NCBI RefSeq assembly: GCF_014396585.1
Contig: NZ_CP060717.1
Span: 620,001-684,000 of the forward strand
DNA from: Sphingomonas rhizophila
GTDB lineage: Bacteria; Pseudomonadota; Alphaproteobacteria; Sphingomonadales; Sphingomonadaceae
Reading direction: 5' to 3'
DNA: 64,000 bases
The notes beneath the pieces are model-generated. The model worked only from the letters and a program-made list of their open reading frames with translations. It ran no database searches and was not told where the DNA came from. A program made the translations under genes and the position numbers. This document shows, piece by piece, positions 36,438 to 46,205 of this stretch; position 1 is the stretch's first letter, and each line of letters starts with the position of its first letter.

Positions 36438-37724
36438 TGGCGGCAGAGCCCGATCAGCGGCGGCGGCTGCTCAACATCGTCGGCGGATCGGCAGGCAACC
36501 TTGTCGAATGGTTCGACTGGTACATCTACGCCGCCTTCTCGCTCTACTTCGCGCAGAGCTTCTTTCCCGAGGCTTCGCCGACCGCGCAACTGCTGTCCAC
36601 CGCGGTGGTGTTCGCGGTCGGGTTCGTCATGCGGCCGGTGGGGGCGTGGGTGATGGGCATCTATGCCGATCAACACGGCCGCAAGGCGGGGCTGACGCTG
36701 TCGGTCGGGATGATGTGCGCCGGATCGCTGATGATCGCCGCGGCGCCGACCTATGCCCAGGCCGGGATTGTCTCGCCGGCGATCCTTGTCGCCGCACGGT
36801 TGCTGCAGGGCCTGAGCCTGGGCGGGGAATATGGATCGAGCGCGGTCTACCTGTCCGAAATGGCGGGCGAAAAGCGCCGCGGCTTCTGGTCGAGCTTCCA
36901 GTACGTGACCCTTATTTCCGGCCAGCTGCTGGCCCTGTTCCTGTTGCTGGCGCTGCAGGCGATGCTGGGCGAAGCGGCGTTAACCGCCTGGGGTTGGCGG
37001 ATCGCCTTCCTGACCGGGCCGTCCTCGCCGTGGTGGTCTTCTTCCTTCGCCGCCGGCTGACGGAAACCCCGAGTTTCGAGATGGTCGCCGCGCAGGGGAG
37101 GCGCGGAAGGCGTCGAGCGGCCTCAACCTGTTCCGCGACCATCCGCGCGAGGCCTTGTTGGTCATTGCGCTGACCGCGGGCGGGACGCTCGCCTTCTACG
37201 CCTACACGACCTACATGCAGAAATACCTCGCCAACACCGTCGGATTCGACAAGGTCACCGCGTCGTGGATCATGACCGCGGCGCTGGCGGTATTCATCGC
37301 CTTGCAGCCGCTGGCCGGCCTGCTCAGCGATCGCATTGGACGAAAGCCCCTGATGATCGCGTTCGGACTGGCAGGCATGGTGCTGACCGTCCCGATGTTC
37401 ACCGCGCTCGAACAGGTCCGGGATCCCCTGACCGCCTTCCTGCTGGTGCTGGCGGCCCTGGTGATCGTCACCGGCTACACCTCGATCAACGCCGTGGTGA
37501 AGGCGGAGCTGTTTCCCGGTCACATCCGCGCGCTGGGCGTGGCCTTGCCCTATGCGATCGCCAATACGCTGTTCGGCGGGACGGCGGAAAGCGTCGCCCT
37601 ATGGCTCAAGGACAGTGGCTACGAATCCGCGTTCTACTGGTACGTCGCGGGAATGATCGGCCTCAGCCTCATCACCTACGCCACGATGCGCGAGACCAAG
37701 GCGACCAGCCTGATTGAAGGCTGA
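36437..37724 (+). CDS. MFS transporter, metabolite:H+ symporter (KgtP/ProP-like); two frame breaks
   Basis: The N-terminal part ([20 protein letters not shown], then [13 protein letters not shown] and [15 protein letters not shown]) is the MHS-family signature: EWFDWYIYA helix 1 and motif A GxxADxxGRK. Later DRIGRKPLM (second motif A) and the last six helices are in frame 3. Two breaks, at the G3 run 37016-37018 and the G4 run 37095-37098, are both cured by one added G and give [20 protein letters not shown] and [20 protein letters not shown], 429 residues in all. It should take up an organic acid or betaine with protons; substrate unknown. Start by TGATG overlap with tamB. Confidence 0.8.
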
Positions 37725-37739
37725 CGGCCGCCGTCGAAG

Positions 37740-38668
37740 CTAGCGCTTCATGAAGCCTTCGAGGTCCTCGCGGAGCTCCGCGATCGACGCGCGATTCCAC
37801 TGACTGTCCCACGGCGAGCCATTGTTGGCGGTGTTGTCGAGGAAGCCGGGCGGACCCAGCGCTGCGGGGTGACTTCCGGCGCCCGGGCTTCGGCCAGGCG
37901 CGACAGGTCGAATGCCTCGGTGAACGCCAGGCCGCTCTGGTCGCCCCGGCACCAACTGACCGTCGCGAAAAGTTGCACGCCGGCGCCGAGGTCGAGCATG
38001 ATCTCGACGCCTTCGGGGAAGCTGTGAGCGCATTCGACGAGCGCGCCCGACGAGCTGATGTTGCGAAGGCGGACAGGGTGCATGTCGTGGTTGTACAACA
38101 GCTGGCCGGTCCAGATCAGTGGATGACGACGGTCACCGCGACGCGATTCCTCGTCGGACTCGGCCGTTTCATGGCTCGCCCGTTCCGGCGCAGGCGGAGC
38201 GGGAATCGCTTCGACCGACGCGAAGGTGCGCTGGATGACATCGAGCAGGACGGCGTCGCGCTTGGCGGCGTCACCCTCGATCTTGGTTTCGTGCGCGAAT
38301 TCAAGGCCCACGCGGTCGCCACGAACCCAGCGGACGGCGCACTCGATCGGGCTGCCGTTGCCAAGGTGGAGATCAACCCGATCCCACAGGCGCGGCATGA
38401 AGGTCACGCGAACCATGGCGCCGCCGCCGGACAGGTTGATCAGTTCCGCGTCGCTCGACCGGCCGTTGTGATCGACCTTGACCAGTTCCTCGCTCAAACG
38501 ATGGCGATCGCCCTCACGATGGTCGGCGGTTCGTGCCTCCGCGCGGTCGATGGGAATTGAGGTGAGGTTGTCGCTTTCGACGCCACGGGTGCTCTTGCCC
38601 CTGATCAGCGGATTCGCCGACGCCGCTTGCTCGCGACCGGGGATCAGTGACGACCGGAACTTGTTCAT
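37740..38668 (-). CDS. Tandem PilZ-domain protein (one frame break near 37848)
   Basis: A 309-residue soluble protein with two PilZ domains that bind cyclic di-GMP. The first has RHRLSEELVKVD ... INLSGGGAMVRV; the second DRRHPLIWTGQLLYN ... LRNISSSGALVECA, with the D/NxSxxG motif in both. The first arginine pair in domain one (GDRHRLS) is less canonical than in domain two (RRGDRRH). The C-terminus continues after a break: adding one base to the G3 run 37848-37850 gives VRPGFLDNTANNGSPWDSQW and ends EDLEGFMKR. ATG 38668 follows GAGGTC, a good ribosome site. It is a single gene, convergent with the MFS gene. Confidence 0.8.
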
Positions 38669-38740
38669 CGATTTGACCTCACATGACATGTCGAGGCCAA
38701 TGATGCGCCAGTGAAGGTTACGATAGGGTAACCAGCGTTA

Positions 38741-38773
38741 TAAAATTGGCGCGGGACCGCCGGGTCCCGCGCC
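38741..38773 (-). terminator. Intrinsic terminator of glnA
   Basis: A perfect 11-base stem GGCGCGGGACC (38748-38758) / GGTCCCGCGCC (38763-38773) with a 4-base loop, followed on the minus strand by AATTTTA. It sits 12 bases after the glnA stop. Confidence 0.9.
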
Positions 38774-38784
38774 TTGGACCTGTC

Positions 38785-40197
38785 TTACGACGAATAGTAC
38801 ATGTCGAATTCGACCGGGCTGGGGGTGGTTTCCCAGCGCAACACTTCTTCCCACTTCAGTTCGATGTAGGCGTCGATCTGGTCGGCGCTGAATACATCGC
38901 CCTTCAGCAGGAATTCCTTGTCGTCGGCCAGCGCACCGAGCGCTTCGCGCAGCGATCCGCACACCGTCGGGACCTGCACCAGCTCGGCCGGCGGAAGGTC
39001 GTAAAGGTTCTTGTCCATCGCCTCACCCGGGTGGATCCGGTTCTGGATGCCGTCGAGACCGGCCATCAGCAGCGCCGCATAGGCGAGGTACGGGTTGGCC
39101 ATCGCATCCGGGAAGCGGAATTCGACGCGCTTGGCCTTTTCGCCCGCGCCGTACGGGATACGGCACGAGGCCGAACGATTCCGCGACGAATAGGCTAGCA
39201 GCACGGGCGCCTCGAAGCCCGGTACCAGCCGCTTGTAGCTGTTGGTCGTCGGATTGGTGAACGCGTTGAGCGCGCGGGCGTGCTTGATGACGCCGCCGAT
39301 GAAGTAGAGCGCGGTCTCGCTGAGCCCCGCATAGCCATTGCCGGCGAACAGCGGCTTTCCGCCCTTCCAGATCGACATGTGGGTGTGCATGCCGCTGCCG
39401 TTATCCTGAGCGATCGGCTTGGGCATGAAGGTTGCCGTCTTGCCATAGGCCTGGGCGACCATGTGCACGACATATTTGTAAACCTGCATGCGGTCGGCTG
39501 TTTCGACGAGCTTGCCGTAGGTCAGGCCGAGTTCGTGCTGCGCGGCCGCCACCTCGTGGTGGTGCTTATCGCAAGGCAAGCCCATTTCCAGCATGGTCGA
39601 GACCATCTCGCCGCGAATGTCGACGGCGCTGTCGACCGGCGCGACCGGGAAATAGCCGCCCTTGGCGCGCGGACGGTGGGCGAGGTTGCCGCCTTCATAT
39701 TCGCGGCCGGTGTTGCCCGGCAGTTCGATGTCGTCGAGCTTGAAGTAGCTGGTCGAATAGCTGTCTTCGAAACGGACATCGTCGAACATGAAGAACTCGG
39801 CCTCGGGACCCACGAACACGGTGTCGCCGATGCCGGTCTGCTTCAGATAGGCTTCGGCGCGGGTCGCGGTCGAGCGGGGGTCGCGGGCGTATAGCTCGCC
39901 GGTCGAAGGCTCGACGATGTTGCAGACCAGGATCAGCATCGGCGTCGCCGAGAAGGGATCGACATAGGTCGCGTCGAGGTCCGGCATGAGGATCATGTCG
40001 CTCTCGTTGATTGCCTTCCAGCCGGCGATCGAGCTTCCGTCGAACATGAACCCGTCGGTCAGCATGTCTTCGTCGATGACCGACGCGACCATGGTGAGGT
40101 GCTGCCACTTGCCCTTCGGATCGGTGAAGCGGAGGTCGACATATTCGATCTCACTATCTTCGATCAGCTTGAGTATTTTCGACGCGGCGCTGGCCAT
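38785..40197 (-). CDS. glnA: Glutamine synthetase, type I
   Basis: A 470-residue GSI that joins ammonia and glutamate. Sequence signs: FDGSSIAGW with the N-terminal latch, [15 protein letters not shown] (metal ligands Glu), [35 protein letters not shown], and NRSASCRIP. Tyr399 in [10 protein letters not shown] is the adenylylation site, so it can be switched off by GlnE. GlnB, which controls that, lies 1.8 kb upstream on the same strand with four genes between. ATG 40197 follows GGGAG. Its terminator follows at once. Confidence 0.97.
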   Translation of the reverse strand: MASAASKILKLIEDSEIEYVDLRFTDPKGKWQHLTMVASVIDEDMLTDGFMFDGSSIAGWKAINESDMILMPDLDATYVDPFSATPMLILVCNIVEPSTGELYARDPRSTATRAEAYLKQTGIGDTVFVGPEAEFFMFDDVRFEDSYSTSYFKLDDIELPGNTGREYEGGNLAHRPRAKGGYFPVAPVDSAVDIRGEMVSTMLEMGLPCDKHHHEVAAAQHELGLTYGKLVETADRMQVYKYVVHMVAQAYGKTATFMPKPIAQDNGSGMHTHMSIWKGGKPLFAGNGYAGLSETALYFIGGVIKHARALNAFTNPTTNSYKRLVPGFEAPVLLAYSSRNRSASCRIPYGAGEKAKRVEFRFPDAMANPYLAYAALLMAGLDGIQNRIHPGEAMDKNLYDLPPAELVQVPTVCGSLREALGALADDKEFLLKGDVFSADQIDAYIELKWEEVLRWETTPSPVEFDMYYSS

Positions 40198-40314
40198 GGT
40201 CGGCTCCCTTGAGATGCGGTGCAAGAATCATCCACGGCCCCCCGGCCGCGGCATGGCTCGCCTTTCCCAGCGCGGACGCCGCGAGTCACGGGCAGGGTGA
40301 ATATTTGACGCTGT

Positions 40315-41085
40315 TCAGCCTAGCTTGACCCACACCGGGGCGTGGTCGCTGGTCTTGTCCCAGCCGCGCGGCGTCCGATCGACGCCGGCCGCCTTCAACT
40401 TGCGCGCCGCGGGCCGGTTGAGCAGGACATGATCGATTCGCATCCCGGCATCGCGTTCGAAGCTGTTCCGCCAGTATTTCCAGAACGTGTAGGGCGGCTT
40501 CTCGGGATGTTTCTTGGCCAGCGCGTCGACCCATCCGGCCTCGAGCAGCGCGGCAAATTGAGCGCGCGCTTCCGGCGCGAACAGGGCATCGTCGATCCAG
40601 CGTTCGGGCTTGTAGACGTCCGACGGGGTCGGGATGATGTTGTAGTCGCCCATCAGCACGACCGGCGCCTTCACCGCGAACAGCGTCGCGGCATGCGCCG
40701 CCAAGCGGTCGGTCCAGGCCAGCTTGTAGTCGAATTTGGAGCCGGGCTTCGGATTGCCGTTGGGCAGGTACATGTTGCCGATCAGCATTCCGCCGATCGC
40801 CGCCTCGATGTACCGCGACTGGCTGTTATCCGGATCACCGGGGAGCCCGCGACGTGTTTCGACGATGTCGAGCCCGCGCGCCAGGATGGCAACCCCATTC
40901 AAGCTCTTCTGGCCATGCCAGATCGCCCGATATCCGGCCTTTTCGAGCTCCAGTGCCGGGAAGCGGTCGTCGCTGGTCTTGAGTTCCTGGAGGCCGACGA
41001 CGTCGGGCGCGGCTTCGGCCAGCCAGCGGAGAAGCACCGGCAGCCGGCCGTTGATGCCGTTGACGTTGTAAGTCGCGATCCTCAC
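40315..41085 (-). CDS. xthA: Exodeoxyribonuclease III / AP endonuclease
   Basis: A 256-residue DNA repair enzyme of the XthA family (EEP fold). It starts MRIATYNVNGINGRLPVLLR and has the metal ligand in LQELKTSDDRFP, NMYLPNGNPKPGSKFDYK, the GDYNIIP loop with catalytic Asp and Asn, and the terminal DHAPVWV with catalytic Asp/His. It cuts DNA at abasic sites and trims 3' blocks. It lies between glnB and glnA on the same strand, which is not the usual place; it may be co-transcribed with its neighbours. Confidence 0.92.
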   Translation of the reverse strand: MRIATYNVNGINGRLPVLLRWLAEAAPDVVGLQELKTSDDRFPALELEKAGYRAIWHGQKSLNGVAILARGLDIVETRRGLPGDPDNSQSRYIEAAIGGMLIGNMYLPNGNPKPGSKFDYKLAWTDRLAAHAATLFAVKAPVVLMGDYNIIPTPSDVYKPERWIDDALFAPEARAQFAALLEAGWVDALAKKHPEKPPYTFWKYWRNSFERDAGMRIDHVLLNRPAARKLKAAGVDRTPRGWDKTSDHAPVWVKLG

Positions 41086-41128
41086 CGCCGTTCAACTCGC
41101 CAACGGCGAGCTGGTTCGGCGAGTGGGA

Positions 41129-41371
41129 TCAGAGGCCGGAGCGATCGTCCGTCGTGGAGTAGGATTGCTCCTGAACCGACGTGTCGACGTCGACCATCTT
41201 GTAGAAGATGCACCGGGCGAGCAGCCCGCTGATGATTAGGTAGGCGGCGATCACGCCCGTGACGATGTTGGCCGCCTGGCTTTCGATGATCTTCAGATAG
41301 ATGAGCAATGCGAGGCCGAGACCGGCGACGACGCGAACGACACGATCTTCAGGTCCAATATTCCTGGCCAT
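41129..41371 (-). CDS. DUF2892 small membrane protein
   Basis: An 80-residue protein: MARNIGPEDRVVRVVAGLGL, ALLIYLKIIESQAANIVTGV, IAAYLIISGLLARCIFYKMV. The MxxNIGxxDRxxRxxxGLxL start and GLxxxCPxY-like LLARCIFYK end with two membrane helices match DUF2892 (also called YgaP-like membrane part), with a Cys after the second helix. Such proteins sit beside rhodanese or redox genes, but no partner is visible here. Function unknown. Confidence 0.75.
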   Translation of the reverse strand: MARNIGPEDRVVRVVAGLGLALLIYLKIIESQAANIVTGVIAAYLIISGLLARCIFYKMVDVDTSVQEQSYSTTDDRSGL

Positions 41372-41456
41372 TATAATCCCCTGTGTTCACCGCTCACAGC
41401 AACAGGCGTGTGCAACGTTACGCAATCCTAAGTGCGTCGCAAAGAGATTCCAACCG

Positions 41457-41801
41457 TCAAAAGGAGGCCGGATCGAGCGTTCGGAACCTAGCGATCGCCC
41501 GGTCGATCTCAACACGATCGACGCCCGCCAGTTCAAGATCTCCGAGCGAGCCCATCCTCGCCTGAAATTCGCCGGTTCGGCGGCGCGGAAAACATCGCCG
41601 AAGCGCCCGAACCATAGCGGGGTGGCGGTCGACGGCGAGGGACAGCCAGTAACGGCGGCCCTCGGCAACCTCGGCCGCGCGATGGATGACGATCGCCATG
41701 GAGATGTTCGTGAGACCGAGCCGTGCCTCGACAAGGTCAGCGAGCGCCATGAGGCGCTCCCGCGTTGCGGGGTCGAGGAAATAGGGCGGTTTAAGCGTCA
41801 A
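41457..41801 (-). CDS. Hypothetical protein paired with a small HTH regulator
   Basis: A 114-residue protein: MTLKPPYFLDPATRERLMAL, ADLVEARLGLTNISMAIVIH, RRYWLSLAVDRHPAMVRALR. Soluble, basic in the middle (RRCFPRRRTGEF). Its start overlaps the HTH stop by 4 bases, so the two are translated together. I do not recognise the family. The pair may work as regulator plus effector. Confidence 0.55.
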   Translation of the reverse strand: MTLKPPYFLDPATRERLMALADLVEARLGLTNISMAIVIHRAAEVAEGRRYWLSLAVDRHPAMVRALRRCFPRRRTGEFQARMGSLGDLELAGVDRVEIDRAIARFRTLDPASF

Positions 41802-42022
41802 TAGGGACGGCGCTGGGCGCCCACCAGCATCCGCAGCAGCATCGCGACCGGGCGCGGCACGCCGACCTTGCCCTCAAGCCAAAGGCTGACCGCCGACCGG
41901 CTGACCCCAATGGCGGCGGCAAGATCCGCCTGTGTCTTGTAGCCAAGCTTGCGCATGAGGTTGCGAAGCTCTTCCGGCGCCATCGAGGCCAGCATTTCCG
42001 GGTTGTGGGCGGACTCGGTCAT
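41798..42022 (-). CDS. XRE-type helix-turn-helix protein
   Basis: A 74-residue DNA-binding protein. MAPEELRNLMRKLGYKTQAD, LAAAIGVSRSAVSLWLEGKV is a standard XRE domain with recognition helix SRSAVSLWL. There is nothing beyond this domain. It overlaps the hypothetical gene downstream (ATGA) and follows glnB by 19 bases, so it lies in the glnB transcript. Small HTH plus partner resembles antitoxin-toxin order, but the partner has no toxin motif. Confidence 0.78.
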   Translation of the reverse strand: MTESAHNPEMLASMAPEELRNLMRKLGYKTQADLAAAIGVSRSAVSLWLEGKVGVPRPVAMLLRMLVGAQRRPY

Positions 42023-42041
42023 CGGCGCAGGGGCAGGTCGG

Positions 42042-42416
<375 letters not shown>

Positions 42417-42514
42417 TCATGAGGGCAGGAGCGCGCCACCCTGACCGGAAAGCGTCAACTTTCGTTCATCGCTCTGCCAAAAGTTGGCCGCAATTTGCCG
42501 CCAAAGAGCCCGCC

Positions 42515-43267
42515 ATGAAGGCGATTATCCTTTCTGCCGGCCAAGGATCGCGGCTTGGGCACCTGACCTCCGATCGACCAAAGTGCCTGATCGAGTTCGC
42601 GGGCCGTTCGCTGCTCGACCGTCAGCTCGACACGCTTGCAGCCAACGGCATCGACGACGTCGTGGTCGTGACCGGTTTCCGCGACGACCAGATTGAGGCG
42701 GCACTGGCGCGACGGGTCGGCGGCCCCCGGGTGCGGACGATCTACAATCCCTTTTATAAGGTCGCCGACAACCTCGGCTCGCTCTATGTCGCCCGCGATG
42801 AACTCGAGGGCGATGTGCTGGTCTGGAACGGCGATACGCTGGTCAGCGAAGCGCTGATGGCGCGGGTGCTTGGCAATGACCGCCAGGGCATCAGCGTCAC
42901 GATCGACCGCAAGGAAGATTATGACGCCGATGACATGAAAGTCGTCGTCGACGGCGAGGGCCGTCTTCATGCGATCGGCAAGCGCCTGCCGATGGCGAAC
43001 GTGAACGCCGAATCCATCGGCTTGCTCGCGTTCCGCGGGGACGGCGCCGCCCGCTTCCGTCAGGCCATCGAGAGCGCCATTCGTACCGCCGAAGGCACGA
43101 CGATCTGGTACCTTCGCGTCATCCATCACATCGCCCAGAAGACGGACGTGTGGACGCTGGATATTTCCGGCGAGGAATGGGGCGAGGTCGACTTCCCGGC
43201 CGATGTCGTCAACGCCGACGCGCTGGCGCAGCGCTGGGACGAAGCCGGCGCGAGCCGCGCGGCTTAG
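42515..43267 (+). CDS. NTP_transferase-family nucleotidyltransferase (sugar or choline-phosphate type)
   Basis: A 250-residue GT-A-like enzyme that transfers NMP to a phosphorylated sugar or choline. Signs: MKAIILSAGQGSRLGHLTSD with the P-loop-like GxGxRL, RPKCLIEFAGRSLLDRQLDT, and the metal Asp in VLVWNGDTLVS. The NPFYKVADNLGSLYVARDEL stretch resembles the phosphocholine cytidylyltransferase (LicC-like) group. The product activity is inferred. It ends overlapping the convergent map stop by 4 bases. A membrane glycosyl/phospholipid decoration role would fit the nearby GT4 gene, but no link is proven. Confidence 0.8.
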   Translation: MKAIILSAGQGSRLGHLTSDRPKCLIEFAGRSLLDRQLDTLAANGIDDVVVVTGFRDDQIEAALARRVGGPRVRTIYNPFYKVADNLGSLYVARDELEGDVLVWNGDTLVSEALMARVLGNDRQGISVTIDRKEDYDADDMKVVVDGEGRLHAIGKRLPMANVNAESIGLLAFRGDGAARFRQAIESAIRTAEGTTIWYLRVIHHIAQKTDVWTLDISGEEWGEVDFPADVVNADALAQRWDEAGASRAA

Positions 43268-44091
43268 TAGGGCGGCCGGTCGAGCCCGTTCGGACTCTTC
43301 GTGAAAACCTCGTGCCCGTCTTCGGTAATTCCGATCGAATGTTCGAATTGCGCCGATAGCGAACGGTCGCGGGTAACCGCAGTCCAGCCATCGTCGAGCA
43401 GCTTCACGTCGCCGCGACCGATGTTGATCATCGGTTCGACGGTGAAGAACATGCCGGGGCGAAGCTCCGGTCCTGTGCCGGGACGGCCGGCATGGACCAC
43501 CTCGGGGCTGTCATGGAACAGTCGGCCAAGACCGTGGCCGCAGAAGTCGCGGACAATGCCGTAGCGGTGCTTTTCGGCGTGGCGCTGGATTGCAGCGCTG
43601 ATGTCGCCCAGGCGGTTGCCCGGTTTCGCCTGTTCCAGTCCAAGCATCAGGCATTCATAGGTGACGTCGACCAGACGGCGCGCCTTGATCGGTACATCGC
43701 CGACCAGGAACATGCGGCTCGTGTCGCCATGCCAGCCATCGAGGATCGGGGTGACGTCGATGTTGACGATGTCGCCGTCCTTCAGGACCTTGTCGCCGGG
43801 AATGCCATGGCACACGACGTGGTTGATCGAGGTGCAGCAGCTCTTGGTATAGCCGCGGTAGCCGAGCGTCGCGGGGATTCCTCCGCCCGCCAGCGTCAAT
43901 TCGTAGACCAACTCGTCGATTTCACCGGTGGTGACACCCGGCACGACCTTGGTCGCCAATTCGTCGAGGATCGACGCGGCGAGGCGTCCGGCCGTGCGCA
44001 TGCCCTCGAAGCCCTCCGGTCCGTGGAGCTTGATGACGTGGCTACGAGGCTCGGCCCGGTCCTCGGGGCTGACGGTGAGATATTCGGTCAT
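43264..44091 (-). CDS. map: Methionine aminopeptidase, type I
   Basis: A 275-residue pita-bread metalloprotease removing initiator Met. The five metal ligands are present in their usual motifs: NIDVTPILDGWHGDTSRMFL (two Asp), DFCGHGLGRLFHDSPEVVH (His), MFFTVEPMINIG (Glu) and SAQFEHSIGITEDGHEVFT (Glu). SINHVVCHGIPGDKVLKDGD with substrate-binding His is complete. ATG 44091 gives MTEYLTVSPEDRAEPRSHVI, a plausible start. Essential gene. It overlaps the upstream gene at its stop. Confidence 0.95.
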   Translation of the reverse strand: MTEYLTVSPEDRAEPRSHVIKLHGPEGFEGMRTAGRLAASILDELATKVVPGVTTGEIDELVYELTLAGGGIPATLGYRGYTKSCCTSINHVVCHGIPGDKVLKDGDIVNIDVTPILDGWHGDTSRMFLVGDVPIKARRLVDVTYECLMLGLEQAKPGNRLGDISAAIQRHAEKHRYGIVRDFCGHGLGRLFHDSPEVVHAGRPGTGPELRPGMFFTVEPMINIGRGDVKLLDDGWTAVTRDRSLSAQFEHSIGITEDGHEVFTKSPNGLDRPPY

Positions 44092-44134
44092 TGCCAGCCA
44101 TATAGGTGCTGGCGACGTGATTGGCGAGGGTCGC

Positions 44135-45322
44135 TCAGCCGAGCGCGTCGAGCGCCTCGGCCAGCTTGGCGCCATAGCTGTTGGCAGGGTCATAGAACTG
44201 CGCCTGGCATTGCCGCGTCGCCGCAACCTTGGCGTCGTAAAAGTCGCGGTCGGTCATCAGCCGCTCGAACGCCGCGGCATAAGCGGCAACGTCGTCGGGC
44301 GGCACCTCGACCGCGGCGGGGCGGACGTAAGCCAGCGCCGGACACACCCGAGAGGTGACGACCGGACGTCCGGCCAGCACCGCCTCGGCAACGATCATCG
44401 CGAAGCCTTCCTCCAGCTCCGATCGGGTCGGGACGGCGACTGCGTGGGAGCGGCCAAACATCGTGATCAATTCGTCGCGCTTGCAGAACCCGTGGAAGAC
44501 GAACTGGTTCGACAAATCCACTTCGGCCGCTTCGTGCTTCGCGGCGGCAAGCGCCGTCCCCTCACCGCAAAAGTGAAACTCGAAATCCAGGCCGCGCCTT
44601 TTCATCCATTGCCCGGCGGCGATCATGTCGAACACGCCCTTGTCGGCCTCGATCCTGCCAGCGACCAGTATCCGAAACGGTTCGGACGGTCCCCGGACCG
44701 GCGCTGGGATGGCGGCGAAGGCGGCCGGATCATATGTCGGCAGGAAAACCTGCGGTTGCGGGCGCAAGCGTTCCGTGATCTGCTCGACCTGCCGGGCAAT
44801 GGCATCTGATGCGACGATCGTTTGCCGAACGAACGGCCGGAAGAACCAGCGCCCGTTGAACCATTCCAGTATCCGGTGGGTGAGCCGCTTGGCGCGATGC
44901 GTGCTCCACAGTTGACCGTGAAGCGCCGGCAAGAGCTTGGTCCCTCGACGACCCATCTTGCGGGCCGCGAACCAATAGGGCGAACTTTCCGTCATCACGA
45001 CGGTGGCAGCGCCCTCGTCGATCATGACATCGGCCGAGCGACGGATGCGCTGGATGACGTCGCGGTGGTACCCGAGACCGGGATATTCGAAGCGCCGGAT
45101 GTTGTAGAAGACCGCATCGTCGACCTCGATCCGGCTGTCGGGTTGGTCATTGTAGGTGACGATCACGGGCCTGGCGCCGCGATCGCGCACCACGGTCAGG
45201 AACTGGCTAAGGTAGCTGGTGCCGAAATAATCGAGCGCCTCACCCGCTTTCCACTTGGCGTAGACGGCAGGCCCGTCGACCGGTCCGCTCAAGTAGCCAA
45301 TGACCTCTTTGGCCTTGCCCAA
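44135..45322 (-). CDS. GT4-family glycosyltransferase (TTG start)
   Basis: A 395-residue retaining GT-B enzyme. C-terminal domain: ILVAGRIEADKGVFDMIAAG, FVFHGFCKRDELITMFGRSH, and PTRSELEEGFAMIVAEAVLAGRP (shown in parts) carry the E-x7-E nucleotide-sugar site, like that of WaaG/PimB. The N-terminus contains GYLSGPVDGPAVYAKWKAG. The ATG-led frame would run through unlikely sequence, but TTG at 45322 has AAAGGGAG 7 bases upstream, so I take it as the start. Donor and acceptor are unknown; capsule, LPS or glycolipid are possible. It is divergent from the CinA-like gene. Confidence 0.84.
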   Translation of the reverse strand: MGKAKEVIGYLSGPVDGPAVYAKWKAGEALDYFGTSYLSQFLTVVRDRGARPVIVTYNDQPDSRIEVDDAVFYNIRRFEYPGLGYHRDVIQRIRRSADVMIDEGAATVVMTESSPYWFAARKMGRRGTKLLPALHGQLWSTHRAKRLTHRILEWFNGRWFFRPFVRQTIVASDAIARQVEQITERLRPQPQVFLPTYDPAAFAAIPAPVRGPSEPFRILVAGRIEADKGVFDMIAAGQWMKRRGLDFEFHFCGEGTALAAAKHEAAEVDLSNQFVFHGFCKRDELITMFGRSHAVAVPTRSELEEGFAMIVAEAVLAGRPVVTSRVCPALAYVRPAAVEVPPDDVAAYAAAFERLMTDRDFYDAKVAATRQCQAQFYDPANSYGAKLAEALDALG

Positions 45323-45444
45323 CGCCGCACTCCCTTTGCTGTGGGGGAGGTAGGGTGGACCAATCAGAGCGTCAATCGACGGGCTCGGGCATTGCGGACT
45401 GGCTTCGCGGCGGTAGGGTGGTCGAATGACAAGGGACATCCACC

Positions 45445-46205
45445 ATGACTGAAATTGAGCGGATCTGGACCGCCGGCATGGTCGTCATCGGTGACGAGAT
45501 CCTGTCAGGCAGGACCCAGGACAGGAATGTCGCCCAACTCGCCACCTGGCTCAATGTGCAGGGCATCCGTCTGGCCGAGGTGCGCGTGGTGCCGGACGTC
45601 ATCGAGCGCATCGCCGAGGCGGTCAACGCACTCCGCCAGGCCTACGATTATTGCTTCACCACCGGCGGGATCGGACCGACCCATGACGACATCACCGTCG
45701 ACGCGGTCGCGCATGCGTTGGGCGTCCCCGTCGTCATCCACCCAGAGGCTCGCGCGATCCTCGAGCGCTACTACGAAGCGCGCGGGGGCTGAATGAGGGT
45801 CGCCTGCGGATGGCGCGGGTGCCGGACGGCGGCGACCTGATCCCGAACCCGGTGTCGGGCGCGCCGGGCATCCGCATCGGCAACCTGTTGCTGATGGCCG
45901 GCGTCCCGCACATCACCGCCGGCATGCTGGAAGGCCTGACAGGGCAACTTGAGGGCGGACGACCGATTGTGTCCGTCACCATCGGCGGCTTCATCCCCGA
46001 AAGCGAAGTGGCCAGCCTTCTTCGCGACGCAGAGCGGTCGCACGACAACATCTCCATCGGCAGCTATCCGTTTTTCAAGGAAGGCCGTGTCGGCAGCAAT
46101 TTCGTCGTGAGGTCCGATGACGGTGAATTGGCCGGACGCGTAGCCAACGAACTGGCCGACAAGCTTCGCGGCGCCGGATTCGCCGTTACCGAAGGCGGAA
46201 TTTAG
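45445..46205 (+). CDS. MoCF/CinA-like molybdopterin-binding domain protein (one frame break near 45784)
   Basis: A 253-residue protein of COG1058 type. It begins MTEIERIWTAGMVVIGDEIL and shows SGRTQDRNVAQLATWLNVQG, FTTGGIGPTHDDITVDAVAH, the MoCF motif with GGxGPTxDD. After the break it continues LNEGRLRMARVPDGGDLIPN PVSGAPGIRIGNLLLMAGVP. Adding one G to the G5 run 45784-45788 joins both. CinA N-terminal domains are ADP-ribose pyrophosphatases; the deamidase domain of CinA is missing here, so it is the short form. It is convergent with DUF1996. Confidence 0.8.

Noticed and set aside
40198-40260. Sigma-54 (-24/-12) promoter before glnA, TGG...TTGCA
   Set aside because: The spacing between the GG and GC elements is one base too short and the rest of the -24 box is absent.
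41457-42022. Type II toxin-antitoxin system
   Set aside because: The partner of the HTH protein has no toxin family features such as RelE, HipA, HigB or PIN residues; gene order alone is not enough.
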